Below are positions 1 to 6,203 of a stretch of DNA of 14,300 nucleotides, one piece after another. The notes under the pieces were generated by a model. The model was not told where the DNA came from and searched no databases. It saw only the letters and a list, made by a program, of their open reading frames with translations. The stretch is taken from the NCBI GenBank assembly GCA_019594305.1, contig JAFDTZ010000049.1:1-14300 (forward strand), read 5' to 3'. Within the stretch, counting starts at the first letter, position 1; each line of letters starts with the position of its first letter. The position numbers and the translations under genes are program-made. This stretch comes from Thermoplasmata archaeon. GTDB lineage: Archaea; Thermoplasmatota; Thermoplasmata; Halarchaeoplasmatales; Halarchaeoplasmataceae.

Positions 1-757
1 CGATAGCGTGCCTGAGACTTTTACCGTGAACATTATCCATTACTAGCACTTTTGAGGTGACATGATCCCAGTAAATCTTGGGAACTATCACATCGGGGTC
101 GTCTTCGAATGCGTCATAAAATCTTTGGGCACTCCGTGCTTCGACTGTATAATTCATTTCTTTAACTAGCATTTTTTTAAATTCTAAAACCGTGTTATGG
201 GGCTGATAAACCTCGCTATCGGGAAAAAATTCTTCGATTATACGAGCCATTCTACCGATCAAGACCATGTCCGCCGCAACCCTCCTCCTTATATTCGGCC
301 TCTGAACTTTTACGACTACCTCTTCACCTGTTTTCAGTGTTGCTTCGTGGACTTGTCCTATGGAGGCTGCGGCCATAGGCGTATTGTAGAATTCGTCAAA
401 AACATCTTCGATTTTACTTCCCAGTTCATCCTCTATGATCTCCTTAGCCTTTTTTGAAGAAAAAGGTGTAGCCTGTTCGTATAGTAATCTGAGCTCGTTT
501 GCAAATTCTATGGGTACGAGATCGGGTCTCAAAGATAGAAACTGCCCTAACTTTATGAAAGTGGGTCCAAGGTCTTCGAATAAAAGGCGCAGATCTTCTG
601 CCTTAACATCTTCAACTCTTCTCTCGATACTGGTTTCCAATCTTTTCCGGGAGATGAAGCTCATGAGACCTAACTCTTTTATGAAATCAACCATACCATG
701 ATCCAAGAGCACTTGTATGATCTCCCGGAGTCGCTCTACCTTTCCCATTTTTTCCAT
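1..757 (-). CDS. ABC1/UbiB/AarF-family atypical kinase, N-terminal part (cut by window edge)
   Basis: The reading frame is open from the ATG at 757 to base 1, giving 252 codons without a stop; the C-terminal half lies outside the window. Family hallmarks are visible: the KxGQ motif (Lys69 to Gln72, in GPTFIKLGQFLSLRPDLVP), the alanine-rich nucleotide loop around 129-135 (AAASIGQ), the strand lysine Lys150 in VVVKVQRP, the acidic helix around 200-207, and a hinge near 237-248 (VLVMDNVHGKSL). Known members are membrane-associated protein-kinase-like ATPases; bacterial and mitochondrial ones support ubiquinone synthesis, but the archaeal substrate is unknown. The start is favoured because GAGGT (minus strand, 768-764) sits six bases upstream. 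A second in-frame ATG at 748 is possible. The gene is divergent from the tryptophanase gene. Family assignment is firm; physiological role is not. Confidence 0.93.
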   Translation of the reverse strand, partial: MEKMGKVERLREIIQVLLDHGMVDFIKELGLMSFISRKRLETSIERRVEDVKAEDLRLLFEDLGPTFIKLGQFLSLRPDLVPIEFANELRLLYEQATPFSSKKAKEIIEDELGSKIEDVFDEFYNTPMAAASIGQVHEATLKTGEEVVVKVQRPNIRRRVAADMVLIGRMARIIEEFFPDSEVYQPHNTVLEFKKMLVKEMNYTVEARSAQRFYDAFEDDPDVIVPKIYWDHVTSKVLVMDNVHGKSLRHAI

Positions 758-816
758 TTTTCGACCTCTGATTTCGTTCCTGTACTATGCATTTTTTAAT
801 AGAGGATTAGGGGTAA

Positions 817-828
817 AGTATAAATACT
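817..828. promoter_or_regulatory. AT-rich near-palindrome containing a TATA box, likely promoter of the ABC1 kinase gene
   Basis: AGTATAAATACT is an inverted repeat (AGTAT/ATACT) with a two-base centre and reads as a TATA box on both strands. On the minus strand, TTTATA here would place transcription start near 795, giving a leader of about 40 bases that includes the GAGGT ribosome site of the kinase gene. On the plus strand it would start RNA near 845-850, upstream of the tryptophanase gene. Direction is inferred from spacing only. Confidence 0.5.
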
Positions 829-833
829 CTATG

Positions 834-870
834 CACCTCCGCACCCACAAGGAAGTGGGCTGTAGAGGTG
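834..870. repeat. Interrupted inverted repeat upstream of tryptophanase gene
   Basis: Outer arms CACCTC (834-839) and GAGGTG (865-870) enclose inner arms CCCAC (844-848) and GTGGG (855-859) around a six-base loop. It could fold as a two-stage hairpin in RNA or act as an operator in DNA. Its right arm overlaps the left arm of the next inverted repeat, so the two folds exclude each other. Confidence 0.5.
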
Positions 871-911
871 ATCTATTTTTTCTCCTCCTCAAACCGGTAA
901 ATCCTCTACAG
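860..911. repeat. Perfect 9-bp inverted repeat upstream of tryptophanase gene
   Basis: CTGTAGAGG (860-868) is the exact reverse complement of CCTCTACAG (903-911), with a 34-base loop. The loop contains TCCTCCT (883-889), which is complementary to the tryptophanase ribosome site AGGAGGA (960-966). It competes with the overlapping repeat at 834-870. Whether it lies in the mRNA depends on which promoter is used. Confidence 0.5.
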
Positions 912-922
912 CTTACTAAACC

Positions 923-944
923 TTTATCTGTAAAGTTTTAAATA
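923..944 (+). promoter_or_regulatory. Proximal TATA candidates for tryptophanase gene
   Basis: Two A/T-rich boxes lie close to the gene: TTTAT at 923-927 after ACTAAACC, and TTTTAAATA at 936-944. The first would start transcription near 950 and give a 25-base leader carrying the ribosome site. The second would start RNA inside the ribosome site, which is less likely. Called by position and composition only. Confidence 0.4.
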
Positions 945-959
945 GGTTCCACATACTAC

Positions 960-966
960 AGGAGGA
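960..966 (+). promoter_or_regulatory. Strong Shine-Dalgarno site of tryptophanase gene
   Basis: AGGAGGA ends about ten bases before the ATG at 976 and is the strongest ribosome site in the window. It is perfectly complementary over seven bases to TCCTCCT at 883-889, so it could be masked if both lie in the same transcript. Confidence 0.65.
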
Positions 967-975
967 TGTGAAAAG

Positions 976-2343
976 ATGACCACACCCGAACCTTTTAAGA
1001 TAAAAATGGTAGAACATCTGAACATTCTAACCAAGGCAGAACGTAAACGAAGACTGGAGGAGAGAGGGTACAATATTTTCAAATTAAAAGCGGACGACGT
1101 CTACATCGACCTGCTTACGGACTCCGGTACATCGGCCATGAGCGATGACCAGTGGGGTGCTATGTTGACCGCACAACAATCATATGCCGGCGGCGATTCC
1201 TACTATCTGTTGGAGAAAGCCGTATCAGACATATTCGGATTTCGTAAATTCATCACCGTCCACCAGGGAAGAGCTGCGGAAAATGTTCTGTTTTCGGTAA
1301 TGTTGTCCGACGGTGATATCGTTCCCAACAACATGCATTTCGATACCACGAAGGCAAATGTGAAACATAAGGGCGGGATACCTTTGGACCTGGTGATCGA
1401 TGATGCCTATGATTCCGGTAAGCAGGTGAACTTCAAGGGTAACATGGACGTGGAAAAGCTGCGAAAGCTGATAGACGAGGAAGGTCGCGAAAGGATACCT
1501 CTGATCATGCTGACCGTCACAAACAATACCGCAGGGGGCCAGCCGGTTTCCATGAAGAACATAAGGGATGTAAGTTCGATCGCATCGGAACACGATATCC
1601 CGTTCTTCCTTGACGCATGCAGATTTGCGGAAAATGCTTATTTTATTAAAACTCGTGAAAAAGGCTATTCGGATAAAGATATACGCGATATCGTCCATGA
1701 AATGTTCTCGTATGCGGACGGATTCACATTCAGTGCCAAGAAGGACGGTTTGACGAATTCGGGTGGTATGATAGGTGTGATGGACGATGAACTGTACAAT
1801 AGATGCATCGACCTTGCCATAATTATCGAAGGGTTTCCAACATACGGCGGGTTGGCATGCAGAGACCTTGCCGCCATAGCAAAGGGACTTTACGAATCCA
1901 CGAGGTTCGAATATCTCGAATACCGTACAGGACAGGTGAAATACCTTGCCGATCTTCTGAAGGAAGGAGGAGTCCCCATGGTTGAACCGCCCGGTGGTCA
2001 TGCGGTCTTCGTTGACGCAAGACGTTTCTTACCGGATATTCCTCCCGTTCAGTTCCCTGCACAGGCACTGACTGCCCAGTTATACATAGAATCCGGGATC
2101 AGAGGTGTGGAACTCGGCACTTGTGCCTTCGGAGAGACGGACGATGAGGGAAACATTATTCCGGCTCCCTTCGATAACATGCGGCTTGCGATACCTAGAC
2201 GGGTTTACACACTCAATCACCTCAAGTACGTAGCTGAGCAGCTCATATTGTTGTACAATAAGAGGGATGAGATAAGGGGAATGGAGAGAACCTACTCTCC
2301 CGAGCTGCTGGGTCATTTCATGTCAGAGTTCAAACCTATTTAA
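976..2343 (+). CDS. tnaA: Tryptophanase (tryptophan indole-lyase), PLP-dependent
   Basis: The 455-residue product belongs to the beta-eliminating lyase family and would split L-tryptophan into indole, pyruvate and ammonia. Visible features are the substrate-side Tyr70 (SYAGGDSYYLLE), Asp213 facing the pyridine nitrogen (FLDACRFAEN), Lys256 as Schiff-base lysine in SAKKD (253-257), and IPRRVYT (406-412) with the carboxylate-binding arginine. Compared from memory with E. coli TnaA and Citrobacter tyrosine phenol-lyase, the discriminating positions match tryptophanase: Asp123 in HFDTT (Thr in the phenol-lyase), VELG (378-381) instead of MERG, so the phenol-binding Arg is absent, and His447 in GHF (Phe in the phenol-lyase). 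Length is close to the usual 456-476. Start is set by AGGAGG upstream. It appears monocistronic; no tryptophan permease or TnaC-like leader peptide is seen in the window. Family is firm, substrate is an inference. Confidence 0.92.
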   Translation: MTTPEPFKIKMVEHLNILTKAERKRRLEERGYNIFKLKADDVYIDLLTDSGTSAMSDDQWGAMLTAQQSYAGGDSYYLLEKAVSDIFGFRKFITVHQGRAAENVLFSVMLSDGDIVPNNMHFDTTKANVKHKGGIPLDLVIDDAYDSGKQVNFKGNMDVEKLRKLIDEEGRERIPLIMLTVTNNTAGGQPVSMKNIRDVSSIASEHDIPFFLDACRFAENAYFIKTREKGYSDKDIRDIVHEMFSYADGFTFSAKKDGLTNSGGMIGVMDDELYNRCIDLAIIIEGFPTYGGLACRDLAAIAKGLYESTRFEYLEYRTGQVKYLADLLKEGGVPMVEPPGGHAVFVDARRFLPDIPPVQFPAQALTAQLYIESGIRGVELGTCAFGETDDEGNIIPAPFDNMRLAIPRRVYTLNHLKYVAEQLILLYNKRDEIRGMERTYSPELLGHFMSEFKPI

Positions 2344-2359
2344 GTATTGTACCAAATAG

Positions 2360-2368
2360 TTTATATAT
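2360..2368 (+). promoter_or_regulatory. TATA box of the fibronectin type III protein gene
   Basis: TTTATATAT lies 35-43 bases before the ATG at 2403. It predicts a start near 2388, a leader of about 15 bases and the ribosome motif GAGG at 2392-2395, seven bases from the ATG. This supports separate transcription from the tryptophanase gene, which ends at 2343. Confidence 0.6.
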
Positions 2369-2402
2369 GACCTCACTGATTTAACAGCATAGAGGAATAT
2401 CC

Positions 2403-3902
2403 ATGTCGGTGAAGAAAATAATAGTCGCTGTGACCGCTTTGGTAATAATCGCGGGCTGTATGAACCTCCCGGTTACGGGACAACAACCAGACGTCACGGC
2501 ACCAAGGAATCTGAGAGCGACCGGTTACGATGGTTACGTTCAACTGGAATGGCAGGCACCTGCATTCGGTGGCGAGAGGGTGAATGAGTACCGCATATAC
2601 CGCAGCCTTTCCGATCAGAAATTTTACTATACCAGCGTTGGCTCTAATACGCACTCATTACGTGACGATGATGTGGAGAACGGTAGGACATATTATTACT
2701 GGGTTACTGCCATATATGATGAAGATAGAGAAACAGGATTCTCCAATGAAGCGACGGCTACACCCGTGGGTATAAGTCCGCCCACCCCCCCGAAGAATCT
2801 TAGGGCATACCAGGGAAACATAGAGGTACAACTCAAATGGGAGGCACCGGACGATGACGGTGGCGCTATGATCATGAATTACCATATCTACAGGGGACCC
2901 TCATCCGATGAACTTGAAATGAGATATATAGTCGGTACTACAGGTGAATACAGTGATAAAGAAGTCGTCAACGGTCAAACATATTACTACGGGGTTAAGG
3001 CGGTGAACGACAGAGGTGCTAGCGATATTTCCAATATAGTATCTGCAACACCTTCGGCAGATATAACAGTTCCAAGTGCACCTAGGAACCTGAGAACGCT
3101 TGTGGGAAACAGACTGATCGAGCTTTATTGGGAACCACCCCTGGATGACGGTGGCTCGCCGATCCAGTCCTACAGGATAGAAAGAACAAGTGAACAACCT
3201 GGGCAACAACACAGGATATTCAATTCGGAATATGCCTTTTATTCAGACGATTCAGTAACCAACTATGAGACCTATACTTACAATGTAAGAGCTGTTAATA
3301 TTGAAGGAAGGGGTCCATCGTCAAACGAGGTGATGGCTACACCCACTATGGTGGGCATACCACCGTCCATCGGTGACTTGGATGCTCAGGCCAGTTCCAA
3401 CGGGATATATATTACATGGAGCGAGCCGGACACCGAAGTAGTGATAACAAGTTATAATTTATACCGGGGAAGAAGTGAAGATGACATGGTTTTCCTGACT
3501 AATATCATAGGGTCAACGCACTTCGAAGACCATCTTGTAGAAGGCGGTAAGACCTATTATTACATGGTCAGGACAGTGAGTGAAGACAAACTCAGCCTTG
3601 AATCGAACATCGACAGTGCTACAGTAAGGGAAAGCTATTCACCCACGGAAGACGACGACGGTAAAATAGGGTTACCGTTCCTTGCTCTTCTCATAGGTCT
3701 GTTGGTGGCGATAGTGGTTATCGTCTTCATCTTCGCATTCTTGAAAAAGAAACAGAAGCCTACAGCTAGTGAACCAATAACGGATAAAGGATGGCAGCAC
3801 GAGCCTGAAAAGACGAACTTCCAAGAGACAGAAGCGGATTCCTCGACACACAAAGATACCATAGAGAGAAAGGAAGATGACGAATGGACCATCAGGTCCT
3901 AG
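2403..3902 (+). CDS. Surface protein with four fibronectin type III domains and C-terminal membrane anchor
   Basis: The 499-residue product starts with a Lys-containing hydrophobic signal (1-18) ending in IIAGC, a good lipobox with Cys19. Four fibronectin type III domains follow, at about 33-121, 126-217, 225-314 and 320-408. Each has the usual P.NL / L.W..P / Y.IYR / YYY.V.A / SN...ATP pattern; domains 2 and 3 share the loop DDGG. An acidic linker (414-420) leads to a transmembrane helix at about 424-447, followed by KKKQK and a charged, probably disordered cytoplasmic tail of about 50 residues. It should be displayed outside the cell and anchored by the C-terminal helix; lipidation at Cys19 would make a second anchor. 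Fibronectin domains usually mediate protein or glycan contacts, and no catalytic domain is present. The stop is only eight bases from the convergent stop of the next gene. Specific function unknown. Confidence 0.88.
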   Translation: MSVKKIIVAVTALVIIAGCMNLPVTGQQPDVTAPRNLRATGYDGYVQLEWQAPAFGGERVNEYRIYRSLSDQKFYYTSVGSNTHSLRDDDVENGRTYYYWVTAIYDEDRETGFSNEATATPVGISPPTPPKNLRAYQGNIEVQLKWEAPDDDGGAMIMNYHIYRGPSSDELEMRYIVGTTGEYSDKEVVNGQTYYYGVKAVNDRGASDISNIVSATPSADITVPSAPRNLRTLVGNRLIELYWEPPLDDGGSPIQSYRIERTSEQPGQQHRIFNSEYAFYSDDSVTNYETYTYNVRAVNIEGRGPSSNEVMATPTMVGIPPSIGDLDAQASSNGIYITWSEPDTEVVITSYNLYRGRSEDDMVFLTNIIGSTHFEDHLVEGGKTYYYMVRTVSEDKLSLESNIDSATVRESYSPTEDDDGKIGLPFLALLIGLLVAIVVIVFIFAFLKKKQKPTASEPITDKGWQHEPEKTNFQETEADSSTHKDTIERKEDDEWTIRS

Positions 3903-3910
3903 TTATTCTC

Positions 3911-4180
3911 TTAAACATCCGTAAACTGGACCTCGTATCGTCGATCCGGAGAGGGAGATATATACAGTAGTATCTCTTTTTTAAGAGAGTAATATTTACG
4001 CCGCCCTTCCTCACGGGAGGCGACGATACCGGCCTTTTCCAGTATATCAAGATGATATTTACAGTTCTTTCCGTCGAGTCTTACGGCTTCCATCAGCTGG
4101 GAAACGTATCTGTCTCCCCTGGATAGTTCATGTAGCAGTCTAAGGCGAGATCTTGAGCCCAGTATTTCTATGGGGTGCAT
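3911..4180 (-). CDS. Small ArsR-like winged-helix transcriptional regulator
   Basis: The 89-residue product is almost all winged helix. It opens with the typical archaeal ArsR-like stretch IEILGSRSRLRLLHELSRGD (4-23), followed by a YVSQLMEAVRLDGKNCKYHL helix-turn-helix (25-44), LDILEKAGIV (44-53) and a basic wing, REEGRRKYY (56-64). The tail (65-89) contains SPSPDRRYEVQF, a motif I recall in related archaeal proteins. No ArsR metal-site Cys pair such as CxC is visible; the only Cys is in KNCKYH, so metal sensing is not supported. The ATG at 4180 is the only possible start, because an in-frame stop lies four codons upstream. It is divergent from the amphi-Trp gene and shares its promoter space, so control of that gene or of itself is likely but unproven. 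Confidence 0.85.
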   Translation of the reverse strand: MHPIEILGSRSRLRLLHELSRGDRYVSQLMEAVRLDGKNCKYHLDILEKAGIVASREEGRRKYYSLKKEILLYISPSPDRRYEVQFTDV

Positions 4181-4213
4181 GTTATCACATCAAGTATTTT
4201 TTTACTAAGAAAG

Positions 4214-4220
4214 TTTATAT
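4214..4220. promoter_or_regulatory. Shared TATA box of divergent ArsR-like and amphi-Trp genes
   Basis: TTTATAT in the plus strand (ATATAAA in the minus) sits in the only A/T-box position between the two genes. Reading plus, start would fall near 4240-4244, just at the amphi-Trp start. Reading minus, start would fall near 4190, about ten bases before the ATG at 4180. One box may therefore serve both directions. Confidence 0.5.
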
Positions 4221-4252
4221 GTTTAAGGTATATTAGTCTTATGGTGTTAAAA

Positions 4253-4546
4253 ATGGCTGATATACCCACCGAAGAAACCAAGCAAAGGCGTGTCATAACC
4301 CAGGGAGACCTGGAATGGGAAGTTCACCTGAACAAGGAACAGGTGGCCGACTTCCTCATATCCCTAGGAGAACAGATGAAGAAAGGAGACGAGATCACCA
4401 TAAAGACACAGGAATGGGAGATCCCCTTCAAGTTCAGGGAACCCATCGAGCTGGAGATCGAATTCGAAGGCTACGATGACAGGGAACTGAAGTTCGAGAT
4501 CGAGTTCAAGGGAAAAAAAGAGTGTAACGCACCACAGGTCTCCTGA
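4253..4546 (+). CDS. Amphi-Trp domain protein, small acidic cytosolic protein
   Basis: The product is 97 residues from the ATG at 4253 and is highly charged. It has a helical N-terminal half (HLNKEQVADFLISLGEQMKKG) and alternating beta strands rich in acidic residues (IELEIEFEG, LKFEIEFKG). This helix, then ITIKTQEWEIPFKF, then PIELEIEFE order resembles the amphi-Trp domain, common in halophilic and other archaea and of unknown function. There is no signal peptide or membrane segment, so it should be cytosolic. GGTG at 4243-4246 lies six bases before ATG 4253. An in-frame ATG at 4241 would add four residues and fit a leaderless mRNA; both are possible. Starts further upstream would run through the TATA box at 4214 and are unlikely. 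The gene is divergent from the ArsR-like regulator and convergent with the membrane HTH gene. Confidence 0.72.
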   Translation: MADIPTEETKQRRVITQGDLEWEVHLNKEQVADFLISLGEQMKKGDEITIKTQEWEIPFKFREPIELEIEFEGYDDRELKFEIEFKGKKECNAPQVS

Positions 4547-4550
4547 AAAC

Positions 4551-4567
4551 CCTTTTTCTTTATTTTT
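4551..4567 (+). terminator. Oligo-T terminator after amphi-Trp gene
   Basis: CCCTTTTTCTTTATTTTTA follows the stop codon within a few bases and holds two T5 runs, typical of archaeal intrinsic termination, which needs no hairpin. It overlaps the 3' end of the convergent membrane HTH gene. Confidence 0.5.
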
Positions 4568-6191
4568 ACAATATAAAATACAACATTGTTAAGACCGGGG
4601 GGATAGTAAGTATGACCCCGTATACAAAGCTTTTATGCCGATAAGCTCCACGGCGTCTAATCTCCAGTATGAACAATCCGGCGAGTAATGACTCGATCAT
4701 CCCTTCCACATAGCGTCCGCCCATGAAAAGCAGTAAGGCGACAAAGGCAAAGACCAAGGCAAGGGTTACAGGTAGTCCGTTCCAAATATTGCTGTAAATA
4801 CGCGAGCGAATATCGGGATCCAAAAATCTGCTTATTACGAATATCGATAATAGGCATATCCAGAGAATGCATATGAAAACGAGCATCCATTCTATAGTAC
4901 CTTCCAAAAATAGTGTAGAGAATAAAATTATCAGGAACAATGACACACCCAGAAGAATGTCGTCCTGCCACTTCGCATCCGGATACCATCTAAAACCCAT
5001 GTCCAGTATGAAAAAACCAGCAGGTATCCAATATAGAGGGATGGGAGAACTCATGCTTATGTAAGGGAACATATAGGATATAAATCCGTAGATTATAAGT
5101 ACGGGACCAACAACATATGGAAGGTCATCGACATGTATTGTTCCTGTTTTCAGAGGTACGAGTGTAACACATGAGATAGAAAACACAAGAAAGATGAATA
5201 CGTAGAAATCCGAGGACAAACCGAACTCGCCGAATCTACCATATGTAAAAAAATAGATGAGTACGGTAACATTGACAAATACCAGTGTGGAAAATCCTTG
5301 GGCGAAAGGGTTGTCATTACCTTTGTTCGATGTATAATACGTTGCGAATGACGTACCTAATACGAGGGAAAATAGTGATGCAAGACAGATTGAGAATTCC
5401 TCTAGGTATAATGCACCGACGATCAAAAGCAAAGGTGCGAGTGCCATGAAAAAAAACCCAATAATTATCTCAAAGTGCCCGGAAATGTGATTACCTGACC
5501 CGATATGATCGGGGTGGCTGTTAATATACAATTTACCGACTACTAAGGCCAAAAATAAAATTAAAACGGAAAAAACACATAAGAATGGCTGGCCGGTTAT
5601 CAGGCTGAGGGCCAAAAACAACAAAGATGAAGTAAACAAAAAAATCGCTGTGATAAGCCAGAAATTAGAACGTTTTTCAACTCTAAGGGGTAGCTGTTCA
5701 TGGTCCTTGTCCCCGCCAGAGGATATCGCTTTGGCACGCTTAAGCTTAACGAGATTATCCTTTAGTTTTACGAACCCATTTTCATCCCACTCTAGATAGA
5801 GGGATATAACGGTTTTATTGGTATTTTCCAAGGCTTTGGAAAAAGTAATAGTTTCTTCACTTTCAACGCCCATAGTAGGAAGCCCACTGTTCATAAGGTC
5901 GTCGTGCAACAATTTAACCTTCCTTCTACCCCTTTCCGTCAATATGTACGTCTTTCTCTTACGTTTACAGTTTTTTACCCTCGATTTCATCCCTTTTACA
6001 TGCTTTTCTTTCTCCAGCGATATCATGCTCTGGGATATATGTGCCCGACTCACACCGACAGCCTTTGCAATTCCCTCTTGTGTAAGCGATTGAGGGTACT
6101 CAATCCCCCAATCAGGGGTGCCCTCGATATATAGGTGCAACAGTGCCCTTTCTTTGACAGTTAGGTGGGAAGGAGGGTCCATCGCGGTCAT
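4566..6191 (-). CDS. Winged-helix transcription regulator fused to a polytopic (about 12-helix) membrane domain
   Basis: The 541-residue product has a winged helix at about 8-97: LTVKERALLHLYI, SLTQEGIAKAVGVSRAHISQ (35-54, the helix-turn-helix), a basic wing (66-81, KGMKSRVKNCKRKRKT) and LTERGRRKV. I recall this HTH at the N-terminus of archaeal ATPases and TPR proteins; here it is joined instead, through a polar linker (about 105-175), to roughly 12-13 hydrophobic segments from about 177 to 541. There are no obvious transporter motifs, ATP sites or histidine-kinase residues. It is probably a one-component regulator held in the membrane, binding DNA on the cytosolic side. It starts 12 bases after the stop of the thioester protein gene, so it is likely cotranslated from the same mRNA. 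No clear ribosome site precedes ATG 6191; an in-frame ATG at 6182 is an alternative. Its signal is unknown. Confidence 0.82.
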   Translation of the reverse strand: MTAMDPPSHLTVKERALLHLYIEGTPDWGIEYPQSLTQEGIAKAVGVSRAHISQSMISLEKEKHVKGMKSRVKNCKRKRKTYILTERGRRKVKLLHDDLMNSGLPTMGVESEETITFSKALENTNKTVISLYLEWDENGFVKLKDNLVKLKRAKAISSGGDKDHEQLPLRVEKRSNFWLITAIFLFTSSLLFLALSLITGQPFLCVFSVLILFLALVVGKLYINSHPDHIGSGNHISGHFEIIIGFFFMALAPLLLIVGALYLEEFSICLASLFSLVLGTSFATYYTSNKGNDNPFAQGFSTLVFVNVTVLIYFFTYGRFGEFGLSSDFYVFIFLVFSISCVTLVPLKTGTIHVDDLPYVVGPVLIIYGFISYMFPYISMSSPIPLYWIPAGFFILDMGFRWYPDAKWQDDILLGVSLFLIILFSTLFLEGTIEWMLVFICILWICLLSIFVISRFLDPDIRSRIYSNIWNGLPVTLALVFAFVALLLFMGGRYVEGMIESLLAGLFILEIRRRGAYRHKSFVYGVILTIPPVLTMLYFIL

Positions 6192-6203
6192 ATAGAATCA
6201 TGC

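Noticed and set aside
831..941. Possible 36-codon leader peptide upstream of tnaA
   Set aside because: It has no tryptophan codon, no ribosome site, and begins five bases after the distal TATA box, before any predicted transcription start. A TnaC-like role is not supported.
1225..2001. Long open frame of 258 codons on the minus strand inside the tryptophanase gene
   Set aside because: It is antisense to a strongly conserved enzyme, has no recognisable family motif and no promoter, and follows the codon-third-position pattern of the real gene.
976..2343. Tyrosine phenol-lyase as the identity of the PLP enzyme
   Set aside because: The phenol-binding Arg position lacks Arg (VELG in place of MERG), and the Thr and Phe positions carry Asp and His as in tryptophanase.
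2490..3640. DNA-level tandem repeat in the Fn3 gene
   Set aside because: The four domains are similar in protein pattern but divergent in DNA, so this is domain repetition and not a recent DNA duplication.
4175..4252. Extended N-terminus of the amphi-Trp protein from ATG 4175
   Set aside because: The extension crosses the only TATA box of the region and overlaps the start of the divergent regulator gene; its residues look like non-coding translation.
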